A DNA stretch of 64,000 nucleotides from Nyssa sinensis (lineage: Eukaryota > Streptophyta > Magnoliopsida > Cornales > Nyssaceae): positions 37,033,576 to 37,097,575 of the forward strand of contig CM018037.1 of the NCBI GenBank assembly GCA_008638375.1, in the 5' to 3' direction. Positions 27,026 to 37,586 of the stretch are shown piece by piece. Below the pieces are notes generated by a model that searched no databases, was not told the origin of the DNA, and saw nothing but the letters and a program-made list of their open reading frames with translations. Positions within the stretch are counted from its first letter, which is position 1; each line of letters begins with the position of its first letter. A program made the position numbers and the translations under genes.

Positions 27026-27657
27026 GTGTCTCAAGTTGTCATAAAATCTCCTAAACACTGCACGCAAGGATTGAACATTGACAAGCTCTACAGGAAGCTA
27101 TTGTATGGCTTCTCTACCATTCTGCTCTCAATTCTATCACTCGTTTTCCTCATCTGGCTTAACCTACATCCCACCAAGCCTGAGTACTTCCTCAAAGAAA
27201 CTGATATCTACCAACTCAACCTCTCAGGTCCTCACCTTTTCTCTCCTCCTCCATTCAACTCACTTTACTCTCCAAGAACCCAAAAAAGAAGGTTGGCATA
27301 TACTACAATGAGCTACAAGTTTATGCCTCTTGCAAGGACCAGCAGATAACTGCTGATAATCCTCTTCCTCATTTATATCAAGGGCACGAAGACAGCAATC
27401 TACTAATGGCATTCTTGGTTGGAGCTGGTCTACCTGTGAACCCGTCTTTTGGTTACGAACTGGGATGTGACCAGACAGCAGGAAAATTGGTTTTGAGTCT
27501 AAAGATGATGGGTAGGTTTCAATGGAAGGTGAGGACATGGGTCTCCAGAAGGTACAGAATTAATGTTAACTGTATTGCTGTTATGCCTTTTGGACCCAGC
27601 ATCCCATCTGCTCCACTGAGTGCGAAACAAGGGACTCAGTGTTCTACTACAATTTGA
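27026..27657 (+). pseudogene. NDR1/HIN1-like (LEA_2 family) gene, damaged
   Basis: NHL proteins are small single-pass membrane proteins of the plasma membrane or plasmodesmata linked to defence or transport. The first segment (27026 to about 27238) encodes IKSPKHCTQGLNIDKLYRK, a hydrophobic span (LLYGFSTILLSILSLVFLIW) and LNLHPTKPEYFLKETDIYQL. The second segment (about 27241-27657), in another frame, encodes the LEA_2-like ectodomain: SIQLTLLSKNPKKK, VGIYYNELQVYAS, GRFQWKVRTWVSRRYRINVN and a C-terminal GTQCSTTI. Two lesions are visible. The position where the family has its initiator Met is GTG, with an in-frame TAA at 26993-26995 and no ATG between. A frame jump (two extra bases, or one missing) lies near the TTTT at 27237-27240. 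The gene is single-exon, as is usual for this family. A pseudogene is most likely; sequencing error could explain the frame jump. Confidence 0.82.
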
Positions 27658-27932
27658 ATAAAGATTAACTAATGTGTTCAGCATCTAGTGAGCTCTTTGT
27701 TAAATCAGTGATTTTGGCTGGTTTTGCTGTTATAGTGGTTTGGTTGTTAGTTTTGTAAATTAATGATGAATGAAAAGTACTGAAAATTCCAATTATAATG
27801 AGATAATGAAAAAACTAGTTTGGCGTGTTTATCTTCTTTTCTCTTCTTTATCATTCTAACTTCATTTTTTTTCTTTACATGCGATGGATCGAGAGCGAGA
27901 AGAAGATTTATAGTGTCTTTGTAGTGGATTTC
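27658..27932. other. 3' flank of the NHL pseudogene
   Basis: Short AT-rich flank; nothing recognised. Confidence 0.5.
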
Positions 27933-29333
27933 TGTTAGACCCTAACTTACTTGATTTGGCGGCATGGGTATGGGGAGGCATGCCATGCCTGAGTTTACTC
28001 GAGAATTTCTAAGAGTTGGTAGACACTTGTATATTGGCAACAACTTGGTGTGAGCAGCAAGTGCATGCCTTTGGCAGTCAAGACCAAGGCATGGCACTTG
28101 GGCACTAGCTGGGGCGCGCTAGCTGGCCCTCTGGTGCATTTCGGGCATGCAAGTGATTGTGTTTCCTCTTGTCAGTCTGAGAATTTCTACTTTTAACATA
28201 TATTGGGATGAGGTTGTTAGCTAATCAAAGACAAAGTGTTGTGGGGCATGAGGTGGCTCCACCTACCACCACCATAGGGGACAATGACAAACTGTGGCAG
28301 TTGACTTGGGCATGGCATAGGCGCAGCCTAGCATGCCAATATATGAAGACCAAGACATGAGAGGACATGGCCTGACACAACATATGGCTGAGTATGACTT
28401 GGTGGCATAGCTCAGTGGACAGTTCGGTTAAGTCTAAGCTATGAGAGCATGGTTTGGCACAATGGCTTGTGGGCACAAACCTTGGTTCAGCATGTGTGTG
28501 GGCATAGCTCGTGGCAGACTTGCACAAGTGTAGATGTATCAAGGACAGAGCGGTTACAAGTTGGTTGTGGGCTGGTACAAGAGAAGGATGTCTATGGGCA
28601 GACATTGATAACTTTGTGCATTGTGGTTCTCTCTGTGATTGACAACAAGACGCTGGTTGTGGTATAACAGCCTTGTGCTTTGGTGGCACCTAATGGCTGA
28701 AGACAACAATGCAAGCAGTTGCTGGGAGCTTGTCTGAAGGCAAATGTGGCATAATGTGAGTGGTGACAGCACATAGACCTAGCAGTTGGGGTTGTCGACT
28801 GCATAACTTATGTGGCACATGCTGGTTGGTCCATTAGACCTAGCAGTTAGGGTTGTTAACTGTATTGCCTTGCGTGGCATTGGTTGGTTGGTCCAACACA
28901 CCTAGCAGTTAAGGATTGTTAAGTACAAGGCCTTGTGTGGCTGATGCTGGTTGGTGCCAGGAAACCTCAAGGCAGTTGGGGGTATAAACTGCTGGGCAAT
29001 TTTCTGTGTGAATGCTGCCTATATATTGTGCATTGCTAGGGTTGCAAACAACCTAGGTGTGGGAGAAAAATCTGTGAGTAAGAGTCTTGTCTTGCAACCC
29101 TTAGTCGGTGTATTCCATGTACTTAATGAGAAGTAGAGGTGGGGGTCTTTCCTTGTAAATGACTTGTTCTATGGTTGCCTCGCTTCTTGTGGGATTGTGC
29201 CTTAGTTTATGTATATTAAAGTATGTTGTGCAAATTCTATGGATATGTGAAGCATCCTTGCAGGCAGCAATCTGTCAAAAGGTTGTGTTTTTGGTTGGCT
29301 AAGTTGGGAGAGACTTGGCACCACACAGGTGCA
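27933..29333 (+). mobile_element. Candidate LTR (solo or truncated) with tandem repeats
   Basis: This stretch is clearly richer in G and C than its surroundings and opens with TGTTAGACCCTAAC. About 1.4 kb on, a terminal-looking GTGCA is followed after five bases by TGGTGTCAGAATTC, which resembles the primer-binding region (TGGTATCAGA-type) of plant LTR retrotransposons. No internal coding region or second LTR was found. The call rests on end signals and base composition only. Confidence 0.35.
28775..28962. repeat. Three tandem repeats of about 60 bp
   Basis: Units start at 28775, 28835 and 28898. Each contains ACCTAGCAGTT-(G/A)GG-TTGT, then ACTG-ATA/ATT, then TGTGGC-(A/T), then TGGTTGGT. Spacing is 60 and 63 bp. 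The array lies inside the candidate LTR. Confidence 0.75.
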
Positions 29334-30130
29334 AAATTTGGTGTCAGAATTCAACCGTGTGACAATTTCTAAGATGCAAATATGAGAAGGAAATGTTTCA
29401 CCTTTGCTTCTGCTGGATAGAAAAGATTCTAAGGTGAACAGAGAATATAAAAAGGCAGGAATCATCCAGTTTCTTGGCTAAGGAATCTTCAATTTCCGTA
29501 GTTACTCTATTATTTCTTTTTGTTCTTATACTTTATGAAAAAAATCATCTTTTATTTTAAACAAATGTCTAATCAATTTTCAGGAGGGGCAGAGAGCAAA
29601 GGTTGGTCTCTTGAAAGGGGAGGCAACCACCAATGCCCTTGTTGATCCTCGGCGGGTTAGATAAATGCACCCAAACGATAACCAATTTTAGCAATCTGAC
29701 AATCTTAATCTTTTTGCAAACCTAGTGTTCTATGCTCACTCACAACCCAAGACCTAATTCCAACTAAAATGGAATTCTCAAGAATACAGAAACTATAGTT
29801 GCCTAGGAAGTAAGGTAAAGGAACCATTACACAATCACTGCAGTTGATCAGTCTCTCTCCATGTAATATTAAAATCATAACTCACACCAGAATCAAAAGA
29901 AAAACACAGATTAGCTAACAAAAGGAGCTACATACATCTAAATTTGAATCAACTAAGGTGTCATTCCATCCATGTCAAAATGAAACTACGATTACTGTGA
30001 GATATATGTTCACAAGTTCAAAAGATGAAGCCTGAATCAAAAGTGAATATTAATGTACCATGACTACGGCAATTTATAAAATTCGTAACACCTATAAGGT
30101 GGGAAGGCGAGCTCAAACTCACCACCCATA
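29334..30130. other. Spacer and likely 3'-UTR of the Nudix-like gene
   Basis: No supported coding region. The part adjacent to 30130 is probably the 3'-UTR of the minus-strand Nudix-like gene. Confidence 0.5.
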
Positions 30131-31040
30131 TCAAGACCAAACTGAATCAGAATCCACCCACTTCCAATAATGCTTTTTACAAAAAACTGCCTTGTCCGCG
30201 ACTTTTTTTTCATCAGAATCCTCATACTCCTCCCCCTCTTCGGTACAAAACTCGCCGTCCGGCAAACCAGCCACCTCAGCATCCACCGAATGTAACACAT
30301 AACAAGCCGGCAAACCCGGGTACGAAGCCGAAACCCCCTCCTCCACCTTCTTCGTATAAGAATTCGGCACGATCCTCACAATGTCGCCATCATCGCAATT
30401 ACCAGAAGAACCGCAAATTATTGATCCAAGCTCTTCTTTCACCGCCCGAGCGACGGCAGCTTCTATTGTCTCCCCGGGCTTCATTTTTTCAGACAGCGGC
30501 CGGGACCGGTACCGAACGGTGCCATCTGATAATTCTTGGCGCGATTCAAAAAGAACCCGACCATCTTTTCCGATAACTCGTACGACCACGACCTCGACGT
30601 TTCGGACCGGAGGGGTCGAATCTGCGAGCGAGGTCTCTCCCTCGGAGAGCTCGAGCCAGAGGTTGTGGACGTTCTTGGTACCGGGCTTAACGCCCCAAGA
30701 AGCGAAGGAGTCGGAGGGCAAGCGTGGCTTGAGCCACTCGGAGAGAGATTGCGGGGTGGCGAAGAGATGATTAGGGGTTTCTGCGATTGGTTTGGGACAT
30801 GATGGGGGTTTTGAAAAAGCGGCGAGGGTTTTGCGGGAAACAGAGGGGCGGTGGGAATTTGTAGAGGAGATTGTTGGGTTTAGAGGAGGAAGAGAAGAGA
30901 ATGAAGAGAGAAAAGGCTGTGAAGATGAAATCGGGAAGTGATGTGGGTTTCTTTTGAAGGTGGTGTCTGTAAGAATTAGACGGGTGATTGTGGTTGTTGC
31001 TGTCTCTGATCGGCGGCGGCGATGGCGTTGCCGGGGACAT
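30131..31040 (-). CDS. Nudix-like, probably plastid-targeted protein
   Basis: The minus-strand frame ending with the stop at 30131-30133 encodes a protein family conserved in plants and related to Nudix hydrolases. Visible blocks are SLSEWLKPRLPSDSFASWG, PGTKNVHNLWLELSEGETSL, PPVRNVEVVVVRVIGKDGRV, VRYRSRPLSEKMKPGET and AVARAVKEELGS. The last resembles a Nudix box but has Ala where the catalytic Arg-Glu pair would place Glu, so hydrolase activity is doubtful. The end is KKHYWKWVDSDSVW. The N-terminal 80 or so residues are Ser/Thr/Pro-rich with Arg, like a transit peptide. No ATG exists in this frame upstream. The obvious start, ATG at 31038-31040, lies in the neighbouring frame, and one extra base somewhere between about 30840 and 31035 would explain it. 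Single exon. The substrate is unknown. Confidence 0.75.
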
Positions 31041-31293
31041 ATCAATTCTTGTTGCAGAGAATAACGAACAGTCTGATATTCTGTGATGAGTCCATCTTCA
31101 CGAAGAGGTCAAAGTCTGGGTTTTTTTTTTGGAAATAAGAGGTGGGGATGGAAGGCTCATTTAGGATCAGACATTGACATTCTGTTCATTTTATTCCTCT
31201 GTCTCTCTCTCTTCTTGTCTGTTTTCTGAGAAAAAAAATTGCTCATTTTTATTCGTTATCTAAAAAATAAACTAAACAGCAATTGTTTGTAAT
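31041..31293. other. Upstream flank of the Nudix-like gene
   Basis: Short spacer between the Nudix-like gene and the Ty1-copia LTR. It would contain the Nudix gene promoter, so the retroelement lies about 250 bp upstream of that start codon. Confidence 0.5.
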
Positions 31294-31635
31294 TGTTGTA
31301 AATAAAAGGCTGGTGTGTGTTATCACCTGCCGTAGGCTTTGGTTACGAAACATCAATATCACCGATGGCGGTGGTACGAGATAAACTTCCTCTACTACAT
31401 AGGATATAATTAATTTATTTCATATATACATCAAGGAAGTGGAATTTAATACAATGAAGTCTACTACTAAACTTCACTCAAATAATTTATTGAGAGTACA
31501 GTGACATCTCATATTCTATTTTTTTTTTTTAAAACAAATTACTAAAATTCTTCTCTTCCTTAATTGTAGACGTAGGTTTGAAGTTAAATCACTTAAATAT
31601 TTATGTGATTGGTTTTGTCTATTATTTTTTAATAT
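31294..31635 (+). repeat. 5' LTR of the Ty1-copia element
   Basis: The LTR starts TGTTGTAAATAAAAGGCTGG, matched by TGTTCGTAAATAAAAGGCTG at the 3' LTR. Further shared blocks are GTAGGCTTTGGTTAC, AAACATCAA, TCTACTACT and the end TTTTGTC(T/C)ATTATTTTT. The right boundary is approximate. Confidence 0.8.
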
Positions 31636-31739
31636 GTTGTTAACACGAAACTTTCGTCTACTACGAAGATATTGAAATAAATATAATATTTAGTACATTT
31701 GAATTTAAATATTTTCTTTACTTTATTTATATTATGTCA

Positions 31740-32484
31740 AATCTCATCAAACTTGAATTTACTGTATTGGATATTATTGAAAATAATTATTTATCATGAA
31801 TCCTTACGGCTGAACTTCACCTTGAAGATAGTAGTCTTAGTGATACTATTAAAAAAGAAAACACTGCATCCCTAAAGGATTGTGCACATGCATTGATATT
31901 TTTTCGGCATTATATTCATGAAGGCTTAAAGACGAAATATCTCATGATAAAAAATTCATTGATCTTTTAGAGGAATCTAATAGAAATGTATGACCAGCAG
32001 CAGTACTATCATTTTTTCAAAGGTTCAGTATAATTGACTGCACCTAAGGTTGCAGAATTTTAAATCAATCAGTGAATACAATTTTGCATTATTCAAAATT
32101 ACTTCACAATTAAAATTGTACAGAGAAAATATTACAAGTGCAGATATGCTGAAAAAAATATTCTCCACATTTCATGTCTCAAATATTGTCTTACAGGTAA
32201 CAATATCGAGAGAGTCGATTTACTAAATATTCTGAATTAATATCATGTCTTTTCTTTTGGCTAAACAACATAGTGGACCTTGTGATGAAAAATCATCAGT
32301 TACTGTTCCTGCTGGCTCTGTACCATTCCCTGAAGAGAATGGAAGTACATTTCTTGAAGCAAATGCAACTTCATCATATAGACAGAGACATGACCGTGGA
32401 CGTGAATATGGTCGTAGACGTGGTCACAGTCGCAGGCTGGCTTAATAACTCATATAGAGGTGGTCACAAGAATAATTTTCCTTA
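31740..32484 (+). pseudogene. gag remnant of the Ty1-copia element
   Basis: The frames encode fragments of a copia gag. The start resembles the KLEF...LDI...NYL nucleocapsid opening. A middle block resembles the LEKIFSTFH region. A later 66-codon stretch (32245-32445) covers a Gln/His-Ser linker and an Arg/Gly-rich tail (RGREYGRRRGHSRR). Stops interrupt it repeatedly. Confidence 0.65.
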
Positions 32485-33059
32485 ATTGTCCCAAAAGAGA
32501 CACACCGCAACACCTGAAGTGTAATAATAATATTGAAGCAAAACAACAAAAGGGAAAAAAAAATTAGTCTAATATCCTGAAGAATCTTGTCATCGTTACA
32601 GGTGAAAAATGACATTCAGGTCGTGTACCACCTTTCATACGCCTAGACATTTTCTAGATCTTTTATCAAGTATCACTAAAGAAAAAGGGAAAAGAAATAG
32701 AAACAAATTTTACGAATGGTCCTGTGAATATTACTAATGATCTTATGGATTTCTTTGACTGATCCTTGTGGATATTACACATCTAGATATTCCAGATTTC
32801 TTTGAAGATCCTAGTGAAAGAATTGACCAGTCTAATGAGCGATAAGAACATACATATCAATTAGTGTTCTTTGTTATATTATGTTGCTTTGTTTAACCTA
32901 CTGTAATATTTGTGTTATTTTATTTAACTCACTATAATGTTGAATTATGTTGCTTTCAATGCAATTTAACTTTTCATTTCTCCTATTTTAATACGTTATT
33001 AGCACTGAAACTCTGGTCTACTACGGAGGTATTGAAATAGGGATTCCAAATGTATAATG

Positions 33060-36000
33060 GAGATATCTGTCTAGCAAACAATGGCCACTACTCATACAAT
33101 CCTTCGAGATAAAAATATTTCTTTACTCTTCAAATTATGTAAAGTTAATGTCAACACCATATCTGGTGCTGCAAACATGATTGAAGGCTCTTGAAGAGCC
33201 AACATCACATTGCCAAATGGGACAATATTTCACATAAATGATGCCTTATACTCTAAGTGTATCTACAAGAAATTTATTTAGTTTTAAAGATATCCGTCCG
33301 AAATGGATATCATATTGAGACCATTAATGAAGACGATATAAAATACCTTTGTATCACATTTGCTATTTCAAATAGGAAAAGCTTTCTTGGAGAAATTTCC
33401 TGCCCTTTCCTTGAGACTGTACCAAACTAATGTAAATGTCATCGAATCATATGTTGTGATGAACCAAGAAGTTCACCAACTCAAATACTTTTGTGCTTTT
33501 GCATAACCAATTTGGCCACCTAGGAGCAATAATGATGCGGAGAATCCTTGAGAATTCACATGGTCATCCCTTTAAAGAACCAGATGATTCTTTTACCTAT
33601 GTGAATATTCATGCAGTACTTCTTTTCAGGGAAAACTGATAATAAGGCCATCTCCCATGAAGGTGAGTGTTGAATCTCCATTATTTTTAAAACGCATTCA
33701 AGGAGATATATGTGGACCCATAGTTATCAGAACCAGACCGGACGATGAGTCGATGAAAAGACCTGTTCACAGTTCACTAGTTCAACCGATGGTTCAATCA
33801 GTTTATAATTAATATATTTAAAAATATAAAATATACTATATATTCAATTTGGGATAAAATTTACTAAAATAAATCATTACCCAAGTGGTTAGAGTAGTTA
33901 CTTTCATACAGATAATGAAGGTTCAAGTCTCTAAGTTATTCCAATATTCCATTTTAGTTTACAAATAAGCATTGAAAATCGTAATTAACAGCCTACAAAC
34001 AAGCATTGATATCTGTGTATTTGCACTAAAAATTATTAGCCATTTCATATGGTTTAAGTCAGTTTAAGGTCGATTTAGTCCGGTTTAAACTAGGTTCAAT
34101 CCGGTTATAGTGAAAAAATAGTCTAATTAATATACCAAACCTGGTCGGAGGTCCGGTTCCTAGTTGAATCAGTTGAACTAGGTCAGTATGGTCCTGATTC
34201 TGATAACTATATGTGGACCTATTCATCCACCAAGTGAACCATTTCGTTACTTTATGGTATTGATAGATTCATCAACTAGATGGTCTCATATCTATTTAGT
34301 CTCATCTCGTAATGTAACATTTGCGAGACTTCCTTACTCAAATCATTTTATTAAAAGCACAATTCCCTGATCATTCCTATCAAGACAATACGTCTTGATA
34401 ATGCTAGGTGAATTTAGATTCCAAATATTTAATGAATATTGCATGTCAATAGGAATTAATGTCGAACACCTTGTTACTCACGTACACACACAAAATGGTT
34501 TAGCAGAATCTTTGATCAAACATCTTCAATTAATAGTTAGACCTTTACTTTATGGAGACAAAGTTTCCTACTTTTGTTTGGGGGCATTGCCATATTGCAT
34601 GATGCGACATTAATTCATATTAGGCTAACTACTTATCACGAATATTCCCCTTTACAAATTGTACTTGGCTATCCAAGAAATGTGTTTTACCTAAGAATAT
34701 TTGGTTGTGCTGTGCGAATCCCTATAGCACCCCCTACAACGTACTAAAATGGGTCCACAAAGACAATTATGAATTTATGTTGGTTTTGACTCTTCATCAA
34801 TCATAAGATACCTTAAGCCCCTAACAAGTGATTTATTTACGGCTCGATTTGCAAATTATCATTTCAATGAGACAAGTCTTCCTATCATTAGGGGGAGAGA
34901 AGCTAAAGCCAGAAGCTCAACATGAAATTTCATAGAATGCAACAACATTGACTCATTTTGATCCTCGTACAAATCAATGTGAACTGGAAGTTCAAAAGAT
35001 CATTCATTTGCAAAGTATTGCAAATTAATTACCAGATGCATTCACTGATACAAAGAAAATAACTGAAATGGCACATAGCAACTGCAAATACCTTTGTATG
35101 AATTGATGTTCCTGTAGGACAATCCGTTACTACAACAACAAATGAATCTATGTCATGCCTGAATCGTGGTAGATTCAGTTGGTGCGAAAGATAAGCTTCC
35201 CTAAAAGAGGAAGACATAAGTAACAAAAGAAATGGAAACTCTTGAAGAGACCACACATAATTTGATGATTGAATAAAACCATCTTTGGTACAATAATACC
35301 TTATAAGGAAGGCTAAACAAATACTTCTAGAAGATGAAATATTTCCTGAAGAAGTAATATCCCTTAAAGCGGGACAAGTAGATCTTGAAGAGACACAGAT
35401 ACTTGAAAATAAAGAGATCTCGATAAATTATATATCTAATAGAGATATATGGGATCGAATTAATATGATCATTGATCATATATTTGCTTTCTCAATATCA
35501 CTTAAAATCACCAGAAGTGAATGAGGATCTTGAACCACAAAACGTCAAACAATGTTGATGTAGAAATGATTGGTCAAAATGGAAAAAAACAATACAGGCT
35601 AAGTTAAACTCGTTAGCAAAACGAGAAGTATTTAGATCCGCAATCTAGACGCCTAAAGACATAAGGCTTTTGGGGTTCAAGTGGATATTTGTACGAAAAC
35701 GTAATGAGCAAAATGAAATTATCAGATATAAAGCCAGACTTGTAGCACAAGGTTTCTCGTAGAGACCTGGTGTTAATTATGAGGAGACATATTCTCCAGT
35801 CATGGATGCAATTACGTTTCAATTTTTGATAAGTTTGGTAGTCTCAAAAGGACTAGACATATGCCTTATGGATGTAGTCACAACATACTTATATGGATCA
35901 CTTGATAGTGACATATACATGAAACTCCTTGAAGGATTTAAAGTTCCTAATGCTAGTGATTCACATTTTCAATCAAGTTATCACTATATGGTTTGAAACA

Positions 36001-37080
36001 ATCTGGGTGCATGTGGTAAAATCGCCTTACTGAATATTTATTAATATTCACTAAAGGAAGGATACGCAAATAATCCAATTTGTCATTGTATTTTCATAAA
36101 GAAATCAGGATATTGGATTTGCAATAATAGCAGTATATGTTGATGACTTAAATCCTAGTGCAAACTCTCGAAGAGCTCACAAAAACTGCTACTTATTTGA
36201 AACAAGAGTTTGAAATGAAAGACTTTGGATAAACCAAATTCTGTCTTCGATTTGTAGATTCAAGCACTTCCTAGAAGGAATCCTTCTTCATCAATCATTA
36301 TACACAGAGAAGATTTTGAAACGATTTTATATAGATAAGGTACATACATTAACATCACCTTATGGTTGTCCGCTTACTAGATATAAATAAAGATCATTTT
36401 TGCCCTCGTGAAGGTGATGAAAAGCTCATTGGTCCTGAAGTATCATATCTTAGTGCAATTGGTGCACTCATGTATCTTGCAAATTGTACACGACCAAACA
36501 TTGCATTTGTCAATCAATTTGCTAGTCAGATATAGTTCTAGTTCCAACTCGAAAATATTGGAATGACATCAAGTATATATTTTGCTATCTACGTGGGACG
36601 GTTGATATGGGATTATTTTATTCACGAAGATCCAAATCACTATTAGTTGGATATGCATATGCTGGTTATCTTTTTTATCCACATAAAGTCAGGTCACAAA
36701 CTAGATATGTGTTCAATATGTGACGACACTACTATATCATGGAGATCTACAAAGAAAATAATGACTGCTACTTCTTCAAATCACTTCAAAAATTCTTGCA
36801 CTTCATGAGACAAGTCAAGAATGCATATGGTTAAGATCTACTGATTCAACATATTCTAAAACCATGTGGGTTATCTTCCATTAAAGACAATTCGACAACC
36901 ATATATAAAGACAATGTAGCATGCATTGCACAAGTTAAGGGAATGCTTACATTAAAGGAGATAGAACCAAACATATCTCACAAAAGTTCTTTTATTACTC
37001 ATGAGCTCCAGACGAGCGATGATCTCAATGTACAACAGATACGTTCTAGTAACAATATAGCAGATTTATTTCACTAAGAC
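33060..37080 (+). pseudogene. pol remnant: protease, integrase, reverse transcriptase, RNase H
   Basis: Recognisable pieces in order are a protease-like segment near 33060-33240, an integrase zinc-finger and core remnant (CGPIHPPSEPFRYFMVLID at about 34215-34270, and GLAESLIKHLQL at about 34500), the reverse transcriptase blocks [30 protein letters not shown] and a TYLYGSLDSDIYM region (about 35680-35960), a YVDDL-like box near 36135, and an RNase H tail near 36640-37050. Many stops and shifts are present. It is split by the 33718-34209 insertion. Confidence 0.8.
33718..34209. mobile_element. Nested MITE-type element inside the copia integrase region
   Basis: The left end reads (CCA)TAGTTATCAGAACCAGACC. 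The right end read in reverse is TAGTTATCAGAATCAGGACC, so the terminal inverted repeats match at nearly all of about 20 bp. The copia sequence TATGTGGAC is present at both edges (33709-33717 and 34210-34218), as a target duplication would leave. The element is about 490 bp, non-coding and rich in ACCGG/CCGGTT words. It holds a tRNA-like stretch at 33893-33945 (AAGTGGTTAGAGTAG and GGTTCAAGTCTC). Confidence 0.8.
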
Positions 37081-37231
37081 ATTGCCAACATTGACTTTCA
37101 AGAAGTTGATACATAAATGTAGAATGCGTTAGCTCAAAGATTTGAATAATTAAAAAAAATCATGCCAAGATTATAACTAGGGGAAATATAAGAAGATACT
37201 AGTATTCCTTTGATTGACACCCAAGGGGGGG

Positions 37232-37586
37232 TGTTCGTAAATAAAAGGCTGATGGGTGTCAGTCACCCCATGTAGGCTTTGGTTACAAAACATCAACTAG
37301 ATATTACTGATGGCAGGTGAAGTAAAGGCAGTAGTAAGGCAGGCAAAATCCCTCTATATATAAGAAATAACTGATTTGTTTCAGATATACAATAATGAAG
37401 AGAGAATCAATATAGTGAAGTCCACTACTAGAGTAATCTACTAAGAGCATAGTGAGATCCCATATTGTATTCCTCCCACACATATTAGTAAAATTCCTCT
37501 CTTTCTTAATCGTGGACGTAAGGCCTGAAACCGAACCACGTAAATATCTGTGTACTTATGTGATTAATTTTGTCCATTATTTTTAA
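37232..37586 (+). repeat. 3' LTR of the Ty1-copia element
   Basis: The LTR begins TGTTCGTAAATAAAAGGC directly after the purine tract and parallels the 5' LTR to the TTTTGTCCATTATTTTTAA end. It contains extra sequence in the middle relative to the 5' LTR. The right edge is approximate. Confidence 0.8.

Larger units (their letters stand above)
31294..37586 (+). mobile_element. Degenerate Ty1-copia LTR retrotransposon
   Basis: Both LTRs, gag, protease/integrase, reverse transcriptase and RNase H remnants occur in Ty1-copia order (integrase before reverse transcriptase). All frames are interrupted by stops and shifts, so the element cannot move by itself. The two LTRs differ at many positions, pointing to an old insertion. 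A purine tract AAGGGGGG immediately precedes the 3' LTR. The integrase region is split by a nested element (33718-34209). Target-site duplications could not be fixed with confidence because the 3' LTR end is AT-rich. Confidence 0.88.

Noticed and set aside
33893..33945. A tRNA gene
   Set aside because: Only A- and B-box-like words are present, without a foldable acceptor stem, and it sits inside a MITE.
31294..37586. An endogenous pararetrovirus or other virus
   Set aside because: LTRs, integrase-before-RT order and copia-type motifs identify a Ty1-copia retrotransposon; no movement or coat protein signals were seen.
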